NCBI RefSeq assembly: GCF_030546805.1
Contig: NZ_JAUOPC010000011.1
Coordinates: 182,478-246,477 of the forward strand
Reading direction: 5' to 3'
DNA: 64,000 bases
DNA from: Cyclobacterium sp. 1_MG-2023
GTDB lineage: Bacteria; Bacteroidota; Bacteroidia; Cytophagales; Cyclobacteriaceae
Made by a program: the position numbers and the translations under genes. Below the pieces are notes generated by a model. The model was given only the letters and a program-made list of their open reading frames with translations. It searched no databases and was not told where the DNA came from. Below are positions 27,539 to 36,931 of this stretch, in pieces (position 1 is the stretch's first letter; each line of letters begins with the position of its first letter).

Positions 27539-30500
27539 ATGAAAAATCTTGTACTCTTATATGTCATACGCATGACTAAATTATTTACATACGCTTTTCT
27601 GGTACAGCTCCTTTCTATGAGTTTTCTATTTGCCTGGAACGGTAATGCTCAGGTAAAGGACATTGAGGAAGTAATGATCACGCTATCCTTTGATAATACC
27701 AAAATTGAAAAAGCATTTTACTCTATTGAGAAAATGACCGGTTTCAATTTTGTCCATACGGATATGGAATTAAAAGACGTTCCGCGGGTTAATACTTTCG
27801 ATAAGGACACCCAAAGTGTCTATTCCCTGCTTTCAATCATTGGTCAGCAAACAGGCTTGTATTTTAAACAGGTGAATCAAAATATCCATGTTCGAAAAGC
27901 TGATAATTTGGGGCAAGAGATTTTACAGAAACCTAACAATTTGAGGGACGATATTGAGGTTTCAGGAATAGTAACGGATGCAAGTGGTGCTCCAATACCC
28001 GGAGCCACCGTTTCTGTACCAGGGTCAGCCATAGGTACTGCAACAGATTTGGATGGGAAATATGTGTTGGAAGTACCGGAAGGTTCTGTCTTGGTTTTTT
28101 CATTTATAGGCTTCGAATCACAAAGAATTGAGGTTAGCAACCAAAGCGTTATTGATGTTGTACTGAATGAGGATTTGGCTTCCTTGGAGGAAGTAGTGGT
28201 AGTAGGTTATGGTACCCAACAGAAAAGTCACCTGACAGGATCTGTGGGTTCATTGGAGATTGATCAAGAACTAAGTAGCAGGCCCATGGTAGAATTTGGT
28301 CAAGCCCTTTATGGGAAAATTGCTGGAGTGCAGGTAATCAATAGCAGTGGCCGTCCAGGTGGTTCAAGTACTATTCAAATTAGGGGCATCAACTCTATTT
28401 CTGCCAATAGTTCACCATTAATTGTGATAGATGGAATTCCACTTCCCAATTATGACTTGAATTTGATTAATCCTTCGGATATAGAGTCTATCGAAATCCT
28501 AAAGGATGCGGCTTCAGCAGCCATTTATGGCTCAAGGGGCGCTAATGGAGTGGTTTTAGTAACTACAAAAAGTGGGAAGTCTGGTAAAGGGAAGGTAAGT
28601 ATCAATTACTCTTATGGATTACAAGAGAAAATTGATAAAATTAAAGTTATGAATTCTGCTGAATATGCTCAAGCTTCTATTGATGCAGCTCAGAATGGAT
28701 GGCTTGAATCAGGAGGTGATCCAAACGCACCTAATACAGTGGAAGCAAGAGGTCATTACAAATATACATGGCCAGAAGATTTCAATAATCCTGAAAATTT
28801 GCCCAATACGGATTGGCAAGATTTGATCTTTCGCGTGGCACCCATGCAAAGAGTTGATGTTAATGTTTCCGGAGGAAACGAAAATACAAATTATCTAATT
28901 TCAGGAGGGTATGTAAATCAAGAAGGTATAGTAATTAATTCTGATTATAAAAAATACTCGTTAAACTTAAAGGTTTCTTCTAAAGTTACAGATTGGGCAG
29001 AAGTAGGGGGCATGTTGAATGTTGTTTATGATCATGAGAATGAACCATACAATAGGATTGTGGAATGGGCAGTTCAATATCCTCAAGTTTTCCCGGTATA
29101 TGGAAATAATGGTTATTTGGGTGAACCTTCTACAACAAGTGGCTATGAAAATTATGGTGCCATACTCTTTAGAGCCGTAAACGGCCACCCACTATATAGA
29201 ATAAATGACGATATCCAGCATAAAAACTTTAACAGTCTTGGAAATATCTATGCCAACTTTAGCCTGCTTGAAGGACTAAAGTTTAGGTCTTCCTTAAACT
29301 ATTTATACAGGAGAGGGGATGATACCAATTACCAAGCTGTAGATCATAATATGGGGCCTAATTACATCACAGAAGGAGCGATGACGGTCAACCAAAATAA
29401 TCGCATAAATTACAATTGGCAAAATCTTTTGACATATGAAAAGGCTTTTGATGGACATGAATTCTCATTCATGCTTGGGAATGAATATTTCAAGGATAAT
29501 TATTATTTATCAAGTGCACAAAGGAGAGGTTACAATAATGACCTAGTACCTTACCTCAGCGGAGGCCAAAACATCTTTCAAGCCAGTGATAATGCAACGG
29601 AAAGAGTTTTGATTTCCTATTTTTCAAGAGTAACCTACAATTATAAAGGGAAATATTTAGCATCTGCAAGTTATAGGAGAGATGGATCTTCCCGTTTTGG
29701 TCCAAATAAAAAGTGGGGTTCGTTTCCTAGTTTGTCTTTGGGCTGGATAATGTCGGATGAAATTTTTATGAATAGCATCGAGCCTGTGAGTCATTTTAAA
29801 TGGAGAGCGAGCTATGGTTTTACCGGGAACGATCAGTTTGCTGATTATCGATGGATAGGTTCCATGGCACAAGGGCGTATGGCATTGGGTAATAGTCTAG
29901 GGGCTTCTTACTTCCCTTCAGATTTCAGCAATCCGGATCTTGAATGGGAAAGGACCCGACAACTGAATATGGGAGTGGATTTGGGACTTTTTGAGGGTAG
30001 GCTCTCTTTAGTAGCCGACTATTATATTTCCAAATCTGATGGTCTATTACTGGATGTACCTGTTCCTTCAGTAACAGGTTTCACAAATGTGTTTAGGAAT
30101 ATCGGAAAGCTAGAAAACAAAGGGTTAGAATTAAATATTAATTCTCATAACCTAACAGGTGAGTTTTCTTGGACCACTCAATTGAATTTTTCCAGAAACC
30201 GAAATAAGGTGGTAGAACTTGGTGAGGACGATGCTCCTATGATTTATAATGCAGGTTTTGGAATGCAATCAATCAATAAGGTTGGTTATCCGGTTTATAA
30301 CTTTTATGGTTATCAATATGATGGGGTCTACATGACCCAGGAAGAAGCGGATTCTGATCCGGCAAGGTATGAATCTGCCATGGCGGGGGATGGAAAATAT
30401 GCTGATGTCAATGGAGACGATGTTCTCAATTCTGATGATAGAACCATCATAGGAAATTACGCACCTGATTTTACTTGGGGAATTACAAATAACTTTAGTT

Positions 30501-30973
30501 ATAAGGGGTTTGACCTTAGTTTTTTGTTTCAGGGAGTCCAGGGAAGTGAAGTCTTTGATAACAATATTCACCGATCTATGCAATATCATGAGGGTAGGAA
30601 CTATTATCACGAGATGGTGGATAGATGGCGGTCGGAAGAAGATCCAGGGGATGGTTATCATTACAAGTTGACGGTGGATCTTGATGGCTTAGAAAGAACT
30701 GCTTCTAGCTATTGGATAGTGGATGGGTCTTATTTGAGATTAAAAAGTCTCACCTTCGGCTATACATTCCAGCCTAAATTATTAGAAAGGATGAAGTTGA
30801 GTTCTTTAAGGATTTACTTCAATGGAATGAATATGTTGACGGTCAAACAAAGCCCAATATTCGATCCGGAGAATTTCAATGGTGGCGCTGCTGAAGCCCA
30901 AAGAAGAGGTGTGGCTCACTCTCCCTACCCAACTGCCAAAATTTACACGTTGGGAGTAAATGTTGGCTTTTAA
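27539..30973 (+). CDS. susC: SusC/RagA-family TonB-dependent receptor with STN domain
   Basis: An 1144-residue receptor. After a signal peptide (from Met1 or Met12) come an STN signalling domain (about 45-115), a carboxypeptidase-regulatory-like domain (about 140-205, with GSAIGTATDLDGKYVLEV), a TonB-box/plug (EEVVVVGYGTQQKSHLTGS, then IRGINSI... VIDGIPL) and a C-terminal barrel ending in a strand GVNVGF. The STN domain is the part that talks to the FecR encoded upstream. SusC imports oligosaccharides together with SusD, whose gene starts 27 nt after this stop. Glycan specificity cannot be read, but no glycoside hydrolase lies in the operon. Confidence 0.95.
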   Translation: MKNLVLLYVIRMTKLFTYAFLVQLLSMSFLFAWNGNAQVKDIEEVMITLSFDNTKIEKAFYSIEKMTGFNFVHTDMELKDVPRVNTFDKDTQSVYSLLSIIGQQTGLYFKQVNQNIHVRKADNLGQEILQKPNNLRDDIEVSGIVTDASGAPIPGATVSVPGSAIGTATDLDGKYVLEVPEGSVLVFSFIGFESQRIEVSNQSVIDVVLNEDLASLEEVVVVGYGTQQKSHLTGSVGSLEIDQELSSRPMVEFGQALYGKIAGVQVINSSGRPGGSSTIQIRGINSISANSSPLIVIDGIPLPNYDLNLINPSDIESIEILKDAASAAIYGSRGANGVVLVTTKSGKSGKGKVSINYSYGLQEKIDKIKVMNSAEYAQASIDAAQNGWLESGGDPNAPNTVEARGHYKYTWPEDFNNPENLPNTDWQDLIFRVAPMQRVDVNVSGGNENTNYLISGGYVNQEGIVINSDYKKYSLNLKVSSKVTDWAEVGGMLNVVYDHENEPYNRIVEWAVQYPQVFPVYGNNGYLGEPSTTSGYENYGAILFRAVNGHPLYRINDDIQHKNFNSLGNIYANFSLLEGLKFRSSLNYLYRRGDDTNYQAVDHNMGPNYITEGAMTVNQNNRINYNWQNLLTYEKAFDGHEFSFMLGNEYFKDNYYLSSAQRRGYNNDLVPYLSGGQNIFQASDNATERVLISYFSRVTYNYKGKYLASASYRRDGSSRFGPNKKWGSFPSLSLGWIMSDEIFMNSIEPVSHFKWRASYGFTGNDQFADYRWIGSMAQGRMALGNSLGASYFPSDFSNPDLEWERTRQLNMGVDLGLFEGRLSLVADYYISKSDGLLLDVPVPSVTGFTNVFRNIGKLENKGLELNINSHNLTGEFSWTTQLNFSRNRNKVVELGEDDAPMIYNAGFGMQSINKVGYPVYNFYGYQYDGVYMTQEEADSDPARYESAMAGDGKYADVNGDDVLNSDDRTIIGNYAPDFTWGITNNFSYKGFDLSFLFQGVQGSEVFDNNIHRSMQYHEGRNYYHEMVDRWRSEEDPGDGYHYKLTVDLDGLERTASSYWIVDGSYLRLKSLTFGYTFQPKLLERMKLSSLRIYFNGMNMLTVKQSPIFDPENFNGGAAEAQRRGVAHSPYPTAKIYTLGVNVGF

Positions 30974-31000
30974 TTTATTATTACCAAATCCTTAGAAATC

Positions 31001-32458
31001 ATGAAGAATAATATTATATACATCCTTTCATTTCTTGTTTTGGGTTCTTATTCCTGTAGTGAGGATCAATTGGACCTTTATCCAAAGACACAGATAACTG
31101 AAGGTAATTTTTATCAAAATGAAGATCAATTAATTTTAGCTGTTAATGATATTTACAGGCAATTGGGTAGAATATACAATGCTCAAGGGATAGCAGACTT
31201 GTATGGAGAACTTCGTTCAGACAATACTTATATCGAATTTACTGGTGGATCAACTACATTTTCTGAAGAGATAACAGATTATTATATCAGGACCAACAAT
31301 GGTCTTATTGAAAATGCATGGGAAACTTGTTACAATGCCATATTTATTTGCAACAATGCTATTTACCAATTAGATAATGCTGATGTTGCATTTACTGATC
31401 CGGACTTAAAGGATAGGCTCAAAGCAGAAGCTACCTTGGTTCGTTCATTGATATTCTTTAATATGGTAAGGGTTTGGGGAGATATTCCTTTACCCTTAAA
31501 ACCACTTAAACCGGAAGAGGGATATGATTACCTTAGGGAAAATAAAGAAGTAGTTTATCAGCAGATAATCAGTGATTTACAATATGCTAAAAATAATCTG
31601 CCAGAAAGTTATTCCGGCAATGATGTAGGTAGGGTTACCAAATATGGAGCTTCGGCAGTCCTTGCCAAAATTTACCTTACCATAGGTGAAAACCAAAATG
31701 CAAGCATTGAACTAAAAGAAATTATTGATAGCAATAGATTTTCCTTAGATGCAAATGGTGATGGAAATATCAACGTTGATGATTATGAGTTCTTATTTCT
31801 GCCTGACACGAAAAATTCAAAATCATCTTTGTTGGAAGTCCAATATCTTGGTGGGGAAAATTCAGTTAACAGCAATCATCAATCTCAATACACTCCTTTC
31901 CATTGGGCTTTTCACCTGCCAGGAATGAATGAAACCTTTAGAGGTAATGGGATGAATACGCCTACCCAAAATTTGGCTGACGAATTTGAGGCCAATGATG
32001 TGGTAAGAAAAAATACATCTATATATCCAGGATACCTTAATTTAGATACTGATCAGTTTATTGAATATCCTTTTACCATGAAATTTTATGATCCTAATTG
32101 GAGGTATCCGGGTCAAAATTTTGAAATTATTAGGTACGCAGATATTTTATTAATGTATTCAGAAGTTACTGATGACCCAACATATTTAAATATGGTTCGA
32201 GCTAGGGTAGGTTTACCAGGGTTTGGACAACCGGGATATCCAGCCGAGTACAGCACACTTACATTAGCCTTAGAGCATGAGAGAAGAGTGGAATTGTGTT
32301 TTGAATTCCACAGGTTTTTTGACTTAGTTAGAACAGGACGAGCTGTGGAAGTTATGAAAGCTAATGGGGTTGAAATCACCCAAGACAAATTGTTGTTCCC
32401 AATACCTTTGAGGGCAATTGATGTAAACAATCAAATAACCCAAAACCCTGGGTATTGA
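31001..32458 (+). CDS. susD: SusD/RagB-family nutrient-binding lipoprotein
   Basis: A 485-residue lipoprotein (leader ending LGSYSC, Cys19) with the SusD signature: an N-terminal helical region (ITEGNFYQNEDQLILAVNDIYRQ), TPR-like helices (LKAEATLVRSLIFFNMVRVWGDIPL) and a C-terminal RYADILLMYSEV and LALEHERRVELCFEFHRFFDLVR block. It forms the surface lid on the preceding SusC. The stop codon is separated by a single base from the ATG of the following oxidoreductase, so the two are almost certainly co-translated. Confidence 0.95.
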   Translation: MKNNIIYILSFLVLGSYSCSEDQLDLYPKTQITEGNFYQNEDQLILAVNDIYRQLGRIYNAQGIADLYGELRSDNTYIEFTGGSTTFSEEITDYYIRTNNGLIENAWETCYNAIFICNNAIYQLDNADVAFTDPDLKDRLKAEATLVRSLIFFNMVRVWGDIPLPLKPLKPEEGYDYLRENKEVVYQQIISDLQYAKNNLPESYSGNDVGRVTKYGASAVLAKIYLTIGENQNASIELKEIIDSNRFSLDANGDGNINVDDYEFLFLPDTKNSKSSLLEVQYLGGENSVNSNHQSQYTPFHWAFHLPGMNETFRGNGMNTPTQNLADEFEANDVVRKNTSIYPGYLNLDTDQFIEYPFTMKFYDPNWRYPGQNFEIIRYADILLMYSEVTDDPTYLNMVRARVGLPGFGQPGYPAEYSTLTLALEHERRVELCFEFHRFFDLVRTGRAVEVMKANGVEITQDKLLFPIPLRAIDVNNQITQNPGY

Positions 32459-32459
32459 A

Positions 32460-33806
32460 ATGGCCAACCATCAAATAGATACCGGAACAAATAGAAGAAA
32501 ATTTCTTCTTAATAGTGTGGTGGCAGCATCAGGTTTTTCAATAGTTCCTAGATTCGTTTTGGGAGGTCAAGGGTATATTCCTCCAAGTGATTTACTTAAT
32601 ATAGGTTGTGTAGGTGTTGGGGGTAAAGGTTTAGTAGATTTAAAAGGTGTAAGTACTGAAAATGTCATAGCATTATGTGACGTGGATGACCATAGGGCCT
32701 CTGTTTCATATAAAGCACATCCCAAGGCTAATAAATATAAAGATTTCAGGGTGATGCTGGATAGAGAAAAGGACTTGGATGCAATTACGATTTCAACTCC
32801 GGATCACATGCATGCCATGATAACCATGGAAGCAATGAAAAGGGGAATAAACGTTTATACTCAAAAACCTATAACTAGAACCATTGGTGAAGCAAGAAAA
32901 ATAAGAGAATTTGCTAAACAGGAAGGAATAATCAGCCAAATGGGAAATCAGGGACATGCAAATGAAGGCCCAAGAATATTGAATGAATTAATATGGACCG
33001 GGGCAATTGGTAAGGTTCATGAAGTTCATTGTTGGACTGATAGGCCTGTTTGGCCTCAAGGTATGGAGAAACGGCCGGATGGCAGAAAAAGTATACCTAA
33101 TTCTCTAGATTGGAATCTTTGGTTAGGCGTTGCAGAATACCGCCCGTATGATGAGGCATATGTACCCTTTAATTGGAGAGGCTGGTGGGATTTTGGTGCC
33201 GGTGCTTTAGGTGATATGGGATGTCATATAATGGATTATCCTTTTTGGGCTTTAAAATTAAGCCACCCATTGGATATTGAAGCTTATTCTACTCCGGTGA
33301 TGGAGGAATCAGCCCCCATTGCATCTAAAATTACCTACAGGTTCATATCTGGTTTAGATTCTTCAGAAGTTAAAATAAATTGGTACGATGGTGGCATTAA
33401 ACCTACCATACCCAAAGGCTTGGTTAGTGATAAGGAATTATGGCAAAAAGGTTCAGGGGTTATTTTTGTTGGTGAATCTGGACTTCTTGTGTATGGACAT
33501 CACAGACCAAAACCTTTTCTCATCATCAACGGAAAAGAGGAGAGGTATGAAAAGCCAAGAGAAATGATTAGCAGGTCTATAGGGCATTATAAGGAATGGA
33601 TTTCTGAGTGCAAGGGAGAAAATCATCGTGCCATGTCCAATTTTGAATATGCTGGACCATTAACGGAAACAGTACTTCTAGGAAATGTTGCACTACGTGC
33701 CGGTAAAGGGAAATTGGAATGGGATCCAGTAGAGATGAAAGTTACAAACCACCCTGAGGCAAACCTTTTAATAAATTCAACTTATAGAGAAGGCTGGGAA
33801 TTTTAA
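32460..33806 (+). CDS. Gfo/Idh/MocA-family oxidoreductase, Tat-type leader, in SusCD operon
   Basis: A 448-residue oxidoreductase starting 1 nt after the susD stop. It has a twin-arginine leader (NRRKFLLNS at residues 11-19), a Rossmann fold with VGVGGKG at about 51-57, and the family STPDHMH stretch. The usual EKP motif reads QKP (K136 kept, Glu replaced). The C-terminal domain has WRGWWDFGAGALGDMGCHIMD, typical of exported Gfo/Idh/MocA proteins that act on glycosides. Known relatives oxidise sugars at C3 with bound NAD(H) or act as redox-neutral glycosidases. Its place in a PUL operon without glycoside hydrolases suggests it carries out the first attack on the imported glycan. Confidence 0.9.
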   Translation: MANHQIDTGTNRRKFLLNSVVAASGFSIVPRFVLGGQGYIPPSDLLNIGCVGVGGKGLVDLKGVSTENVIALCDVDDHRASVSYKAHPKANKYKDFRVMLDREKDLDAITISTPDHMHAMITMEAMKRGINVYTQKPITRTIGEARKIREFAKQEGIISQMGNQGHANEGPRILNELIWTGAIGKVHEVHCWTDRPVWPQGMEKRPDGRKSIPNSLDWNLWLGVAEYRPYDEAYVPFNWRGWWDFGAGALGDMGCHIMDYPFWALKLSHPLDIEAYSTPVMEESAPIASKITYRFISGLDSSEVKINWYDGGIKPTIPKGLVSDKELWQKGSGVIFVGESGLLVYGHHRPKPFLIINGKEERYEKPREMISRSIGHYKEWISECKGENHRAMSNFEYAGPLTETVLLGNVALRAGKGKLEWDPVEMKVTNHPEANLLINSTYREGWEF

Positions 33807-34382
33807 AACACTTAGAAGATAATAGGTTAACCTATCTTTCAGGACCTAAAAACTTTGTTTCAATTACTCCTAAATTTATTATTTAATTGATAGATGTAGA
33901 TTGTGATGTATTAGGGTATAAGTCGAAAAAAAGTGAACGGTGATAATGTATTCGACCTAAATCCTATTAGTAATTTTTATTAAGAGTCGAGGAAGAGAAA
34001 ATTTTCTCTTCCTCGACTCATTTTTAATGATAAATGCGTTGAATTAATTGATAATTATTAAATTTTAATTTTTGGTTGATTTGTATTATTTTAAAATTCT
34101 ATGGTAACCTAAATTGTGATTTTGTATTTAAACAATTAAATACCCAACTCCGCCCAGCTGTAGGTTAATATCATTTCCGAAGTTTTTTACTCCCCCTCTC
34201 ATGTTATGGAGAGAAAGATAGATTTGAAGGGCTAAAGGGAAGGCGTTATTGACTGATTTGATTAGCTAAACCAAGTCAAAATCAATTATGTAAGTAAAAT
34301 TGACTAGTTATTATCTGATAATTTTTATTACTTTTAAAGGAATTAATTAGCATTTGCTTCTTTGTTACTTTAGCCAATTCTT
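33807..34382. other. Intergenic region with long palindrome
   Basis: 576 nt between two same-strand transcription units. It contains the 36-nt palindrome/terminator listed separately, a poly-AT stretch, and a short hairpin CTCTC/GAGAG (34196-34200, 34209-34213) resembling one at 24461-24479 in inverted orientation. No ORF or consensus promoter pair was identified. Confidence 0.35.
33984..34025. terminator. Strong palindromic terminator after SusCD operon
   Basis: A perfect 36-nt palindrome: left arm GAGTCGAGGAAGAGAAAA (33984-34001), right arm its exact complement (34002-34019), followed by ATTTTTAA. It lies 177 nt after the oxidoreductase stop. The stem is long enough to work in both directions. 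Confidence 0.75.
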
Positions 34383-36062
34383 ATGAAAGCACTTCTTCAA
34401 ATCCTGTTAATTTTCACCATTTTAATTGGGTGTTCTCCTTCAGAATCTTATGATGTACTGATCAAAAATGGACAGATAGTGGATGGCTCAGGGGAACCAT
34501 CCTTTATCGGAGATGTAGGCATTAGAGAAGACAGCATTTCAGCAATTGGTGATTTAACAGCAGCAAAGGGCAAAATAGAAATTGATGCATCAGGCTTAGT
34601 TGTTGCTCCGGGTTTTATTAATATGCTAAGTTGGGCTGTAGATGCACTTATAGAAGATGGTAAATCACAAAGTGATATCAGGCAAGGGGTGACCTTGGAA
34701 GTGTTCGGAGAAGGGAGTTCTATGGGCCCTTTGAATGAGGAAATGAAAAAGGAAGAGCAGGAAAGTCAGGGTGATATCAAATATCCGATCAACTGGACTA
34801 CCTTAAATGAATACCTTGATTTTATTGTTGATAAAGGGGTTTCTACCAATGTAGCTTCTTTTGTCGGTGCAACTACCCTTAGGGTTCACACGATAGGATA
34901 CGAAAACCGTGCCCCCACTAATGATGAAATGGAAACCATGAAGAACTTGGTAAGGGAAGCCATGGAAGAAGGAGCATTGGGTGTTGGCTCTTCATTGATT
35001 TATGCCCCGGCATTTTATTCCAGTACTGAAGAATTAATAGCCCTTTGTAAGGTTGCTTCCGAATACGATGGAATGTACATTTCTCATTTGCGGAGCGAGG
35101 GAAATCAACTCTTGGAAAGTTTAGATGAGTTAATTCGCATTGCATATGAAGCCAACATCAGAGCAGAAGTTTATCATTTGAAAATGGCCGGTAAAAATAA
35201 TTGGAACAAATTTGATGCGGTGGTTTCAAAGATAGACTCCGCTAGAAATGCCGGCCTTTCTATTACCACAAATATGTATACTTATACCGCCGGAGCCACC
35301 GGTTTAGATGCTTCCATGCCTCCTTGGGTTCAAGAAGGTGGTTATGATAAATGGGCCGTACGATTACAAGATCCAATAATTAGAGCGCAATTAATGGTGG
35401 AGATGGTGACGCCGACCAATGAATGGGAGAGTTTGATGATGGGAGTAGCATCTTATGACGACATGCTCCTGATAGGTTTTAAAAACGATTCCTTAAAATA
35501 CCTGACAGGTAAGTCGCTGGCCGAGGTGGCAGCCATGAGGAATACATCTCCTGTAGAAACTGCAATGGACTTGGTTATCCAGGATGGGAGCAGGGTGGGT
35601 ACAGTTTACTTTATGATGTCTGAAGAAAATGTAAAAAAGAAAATTGCCCTTCCATACATGAGTTTTGGCTCAGATGCGGCTTCATATGCTCCTGAAGGTG
35701 TTTTTCTCAAATCCAGAAGTCACCCTAGGGCTTTTGGGAACTTTGCACGACTCCTTGGGAAGTATGTCCGTAAAGAAAAAATTATTTCTTTGGAAGAAGC
35801 AATTTATAAACTTACAACTCTTCCGGCTACCAATTTGAGGATCAATAAAAGGGGAGCCCTAAAAGAAGGATATTTTGCTGACCTTGCAATTTTTGATCCG
35901 GATAAAATACAAGACCATGCCACCTATGATAAGCCCATGCAATATGCTTCGGGAATGGTACATGTATTGGTCAATGGAGTGCCTGTTCTGAAAGATGGTC
36001 AGCATACCGGAGCTTTGCCCGGACAGGTAGTCAAAGGACCTGGATTTATTCCCATGGATTAA
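34383..36062 (+). CDS. D-aminoacylase-family amidohydrolase with altered metal site
   Basis: A 559-residue lipoprotein (lipobox LIGC, Cys17) of the N-acyl-D-amino-acid deacylase branch of the amidohydrolase superfamily. The beta-strand 1 motif normally read PGFIDxHxH is here PGFINMLSW (77-84), so both histidines are gone; the NCG cysteine region reads FGEGSSMGP. The later ligands appear kept: H235 in YISHLRSEG, H265 in VYHLKMAG and D431 in FGSDAAS, as does the SSLIYAPAFYSSTEEL segment. It likely binds one metal or uses substituted ligands. It begins an operon with a DUF1961-like protein (16 nt gap) and a sulfatase, suggesting action on an N-acylated sulfated glycan fragment or peptide. Confidence 0.82.
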   Translation: MKALLQILLIFTILIGCSPSESYDVLIKNGQIVDGSGEPSFIGDVGIREDSISAIGDLTAAKGKIEIDASGLVVAPGFINMLSWAVDALIEDGKSQSDIRQGVTLEVFGEGSSMGPLNEEMKKEEQESQGDIKYPINWTTLNEYLDFIVDKGVSTNVASFVGATTLRVHTIGYENRAPTNDEMETMKNLVREAMEEGALGVGSSLIYAPAFYSSTEELIALCKVASEYDGMYISHLRSEGNQLLESLDELIRIAYEANIRAEVYHLKMAGKNNWNKFDAVVSKIDSARNAGLSITTNMYTYTAGATGLDASMPPWVQEGGYDKWAVRLQDPIIRAQLMVEMVTPTNEWESLMMGVASYDDMLLIGFKNDSLKYLTGKSLAEVAAMRNTSPVETAMDLVIQDGSRVGTVYFMMSEENVKKKIALPYMSFGSDAASYAPEGVFLKSRSHPRAFGNFARLLGKYVRKEKIISLEEAIYKLTTLPATNLRINKRGALKEGYFADLAIFDPDKIQDHATYDKPMQYASGMVHVLVNGVPVLKDGQHTGALPGQVVKGPGFIPMD

Positions 36063-36078
36063 TTAAAATAAATATACA

Positions 36079-36873
36079 ATGAAGTTCAGCCAATCTGTTT
36101 TAATAATCTTTTTATCAATCCTTTGCGTTTTTGGGTGCAAATCCAAGGAAACACAAGAAAAGCAATGGACCAAATCCGAGATACTATTTGAAGACTCAGG
36201 TACAGAAAATTGGGAGAAAAAATGGATGTTAGATGGTCAAAAAGCAAAGGTGGTCAACACCCATAAGGGCATGGAACTTATTGCAGGGCCTGAACATGGC
36301 AATGATTCCCACCACACCGTTTTGTGGGCCAAACCATCCTTCGAAGGAAATATTTGTATTGAATATGATTATACCAGAACAGATACGACTACGAGATGTG
36401 TCAATATTCTTTACTTTCACGCCACAGGAAAAGGAGATGCGGATTATCCTAAGGATCTTTCATTATGGCAAGACAAAAGAAAAGTGCCCTCCATGCACAC
36501 TTATTATAATAATATAAACACTTATCATATTAGTTATGCTGCATTTGGCTCTAAGGAATACTCAGGGGAAAATGATTATATACGTTTACGTAGATACAAC
36601 CCTACCATGAATGGGCTTACCGGGACCGATGTTCCGGAAGATCATTTCAAAACAGGGCTTTTTAAACCTGATGTAACCTATCATATACAAGTATTCAAGT
36701 ATGCCAATACTATTGAAATGCATATACAAAGCAAAAGTGATCCTTCAGACACCTTGATTTGCAGATGGGATGCTTCTATTTTTCCTTCCATTGATTCCGG
36801 AAGAATTGGTTTAAGGCATATGTATACCCGCAGTGCAAGGTATAAGGATTTTAAGGTTTGGAGGCTATTATAA
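36079..36873 (+). CDS. DUF1961-like lipoprotein
   Basis: A 264-residue lipoprotein (lipobox VFGC) whose mature part is beta-rich and resembles DUF1961, a concanavalin-like family found in Bacteroidota polysaccharide loci. Visible landmarks are VNTHKGMELIAGPEHGNDSHHTVLWAK (described, positions about 59-85), IEYDYTRTD, FHATGKGD, the TYYNNINTYHISYAAF segment and a C-terminal SGRIGLRHMYTRSARYKDFKVW. It may bind or cleave a glycan. It is the middle gene of a three-gene operon between the amidohydrolase and the sulfatase. Confidence 0.65.
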   Translation: MKFSQSVLIIFLSILCVFGCKSKETQEKQWTKSEILFEDSGTENWEKKWMLDGQKAKVVNTHKGMELIAGPEHGNDSHHTVLWAKPSFEGNICIEYDYTRTDTTTRCVNILYFHATGKGDADYPKDLSLWQDKRKVPSMHTYYNNINTYHISYAAFGSKEYSGENDYIRLRRYNPTMNGLTGTDVPEDHFKTGLFKPDVTYHIQVFKYANTIEMHIQSKSDPSDTLICRWDASIFPSIDSGRIGLRHMYTRSARYKDFKVWRLL

Positions 36874-36931
36874 ATTAACTTAGCAGCTAAGTCTTGTTTT
36901 CAAGGCAATAACACGAAACCCTAGAAATAAT

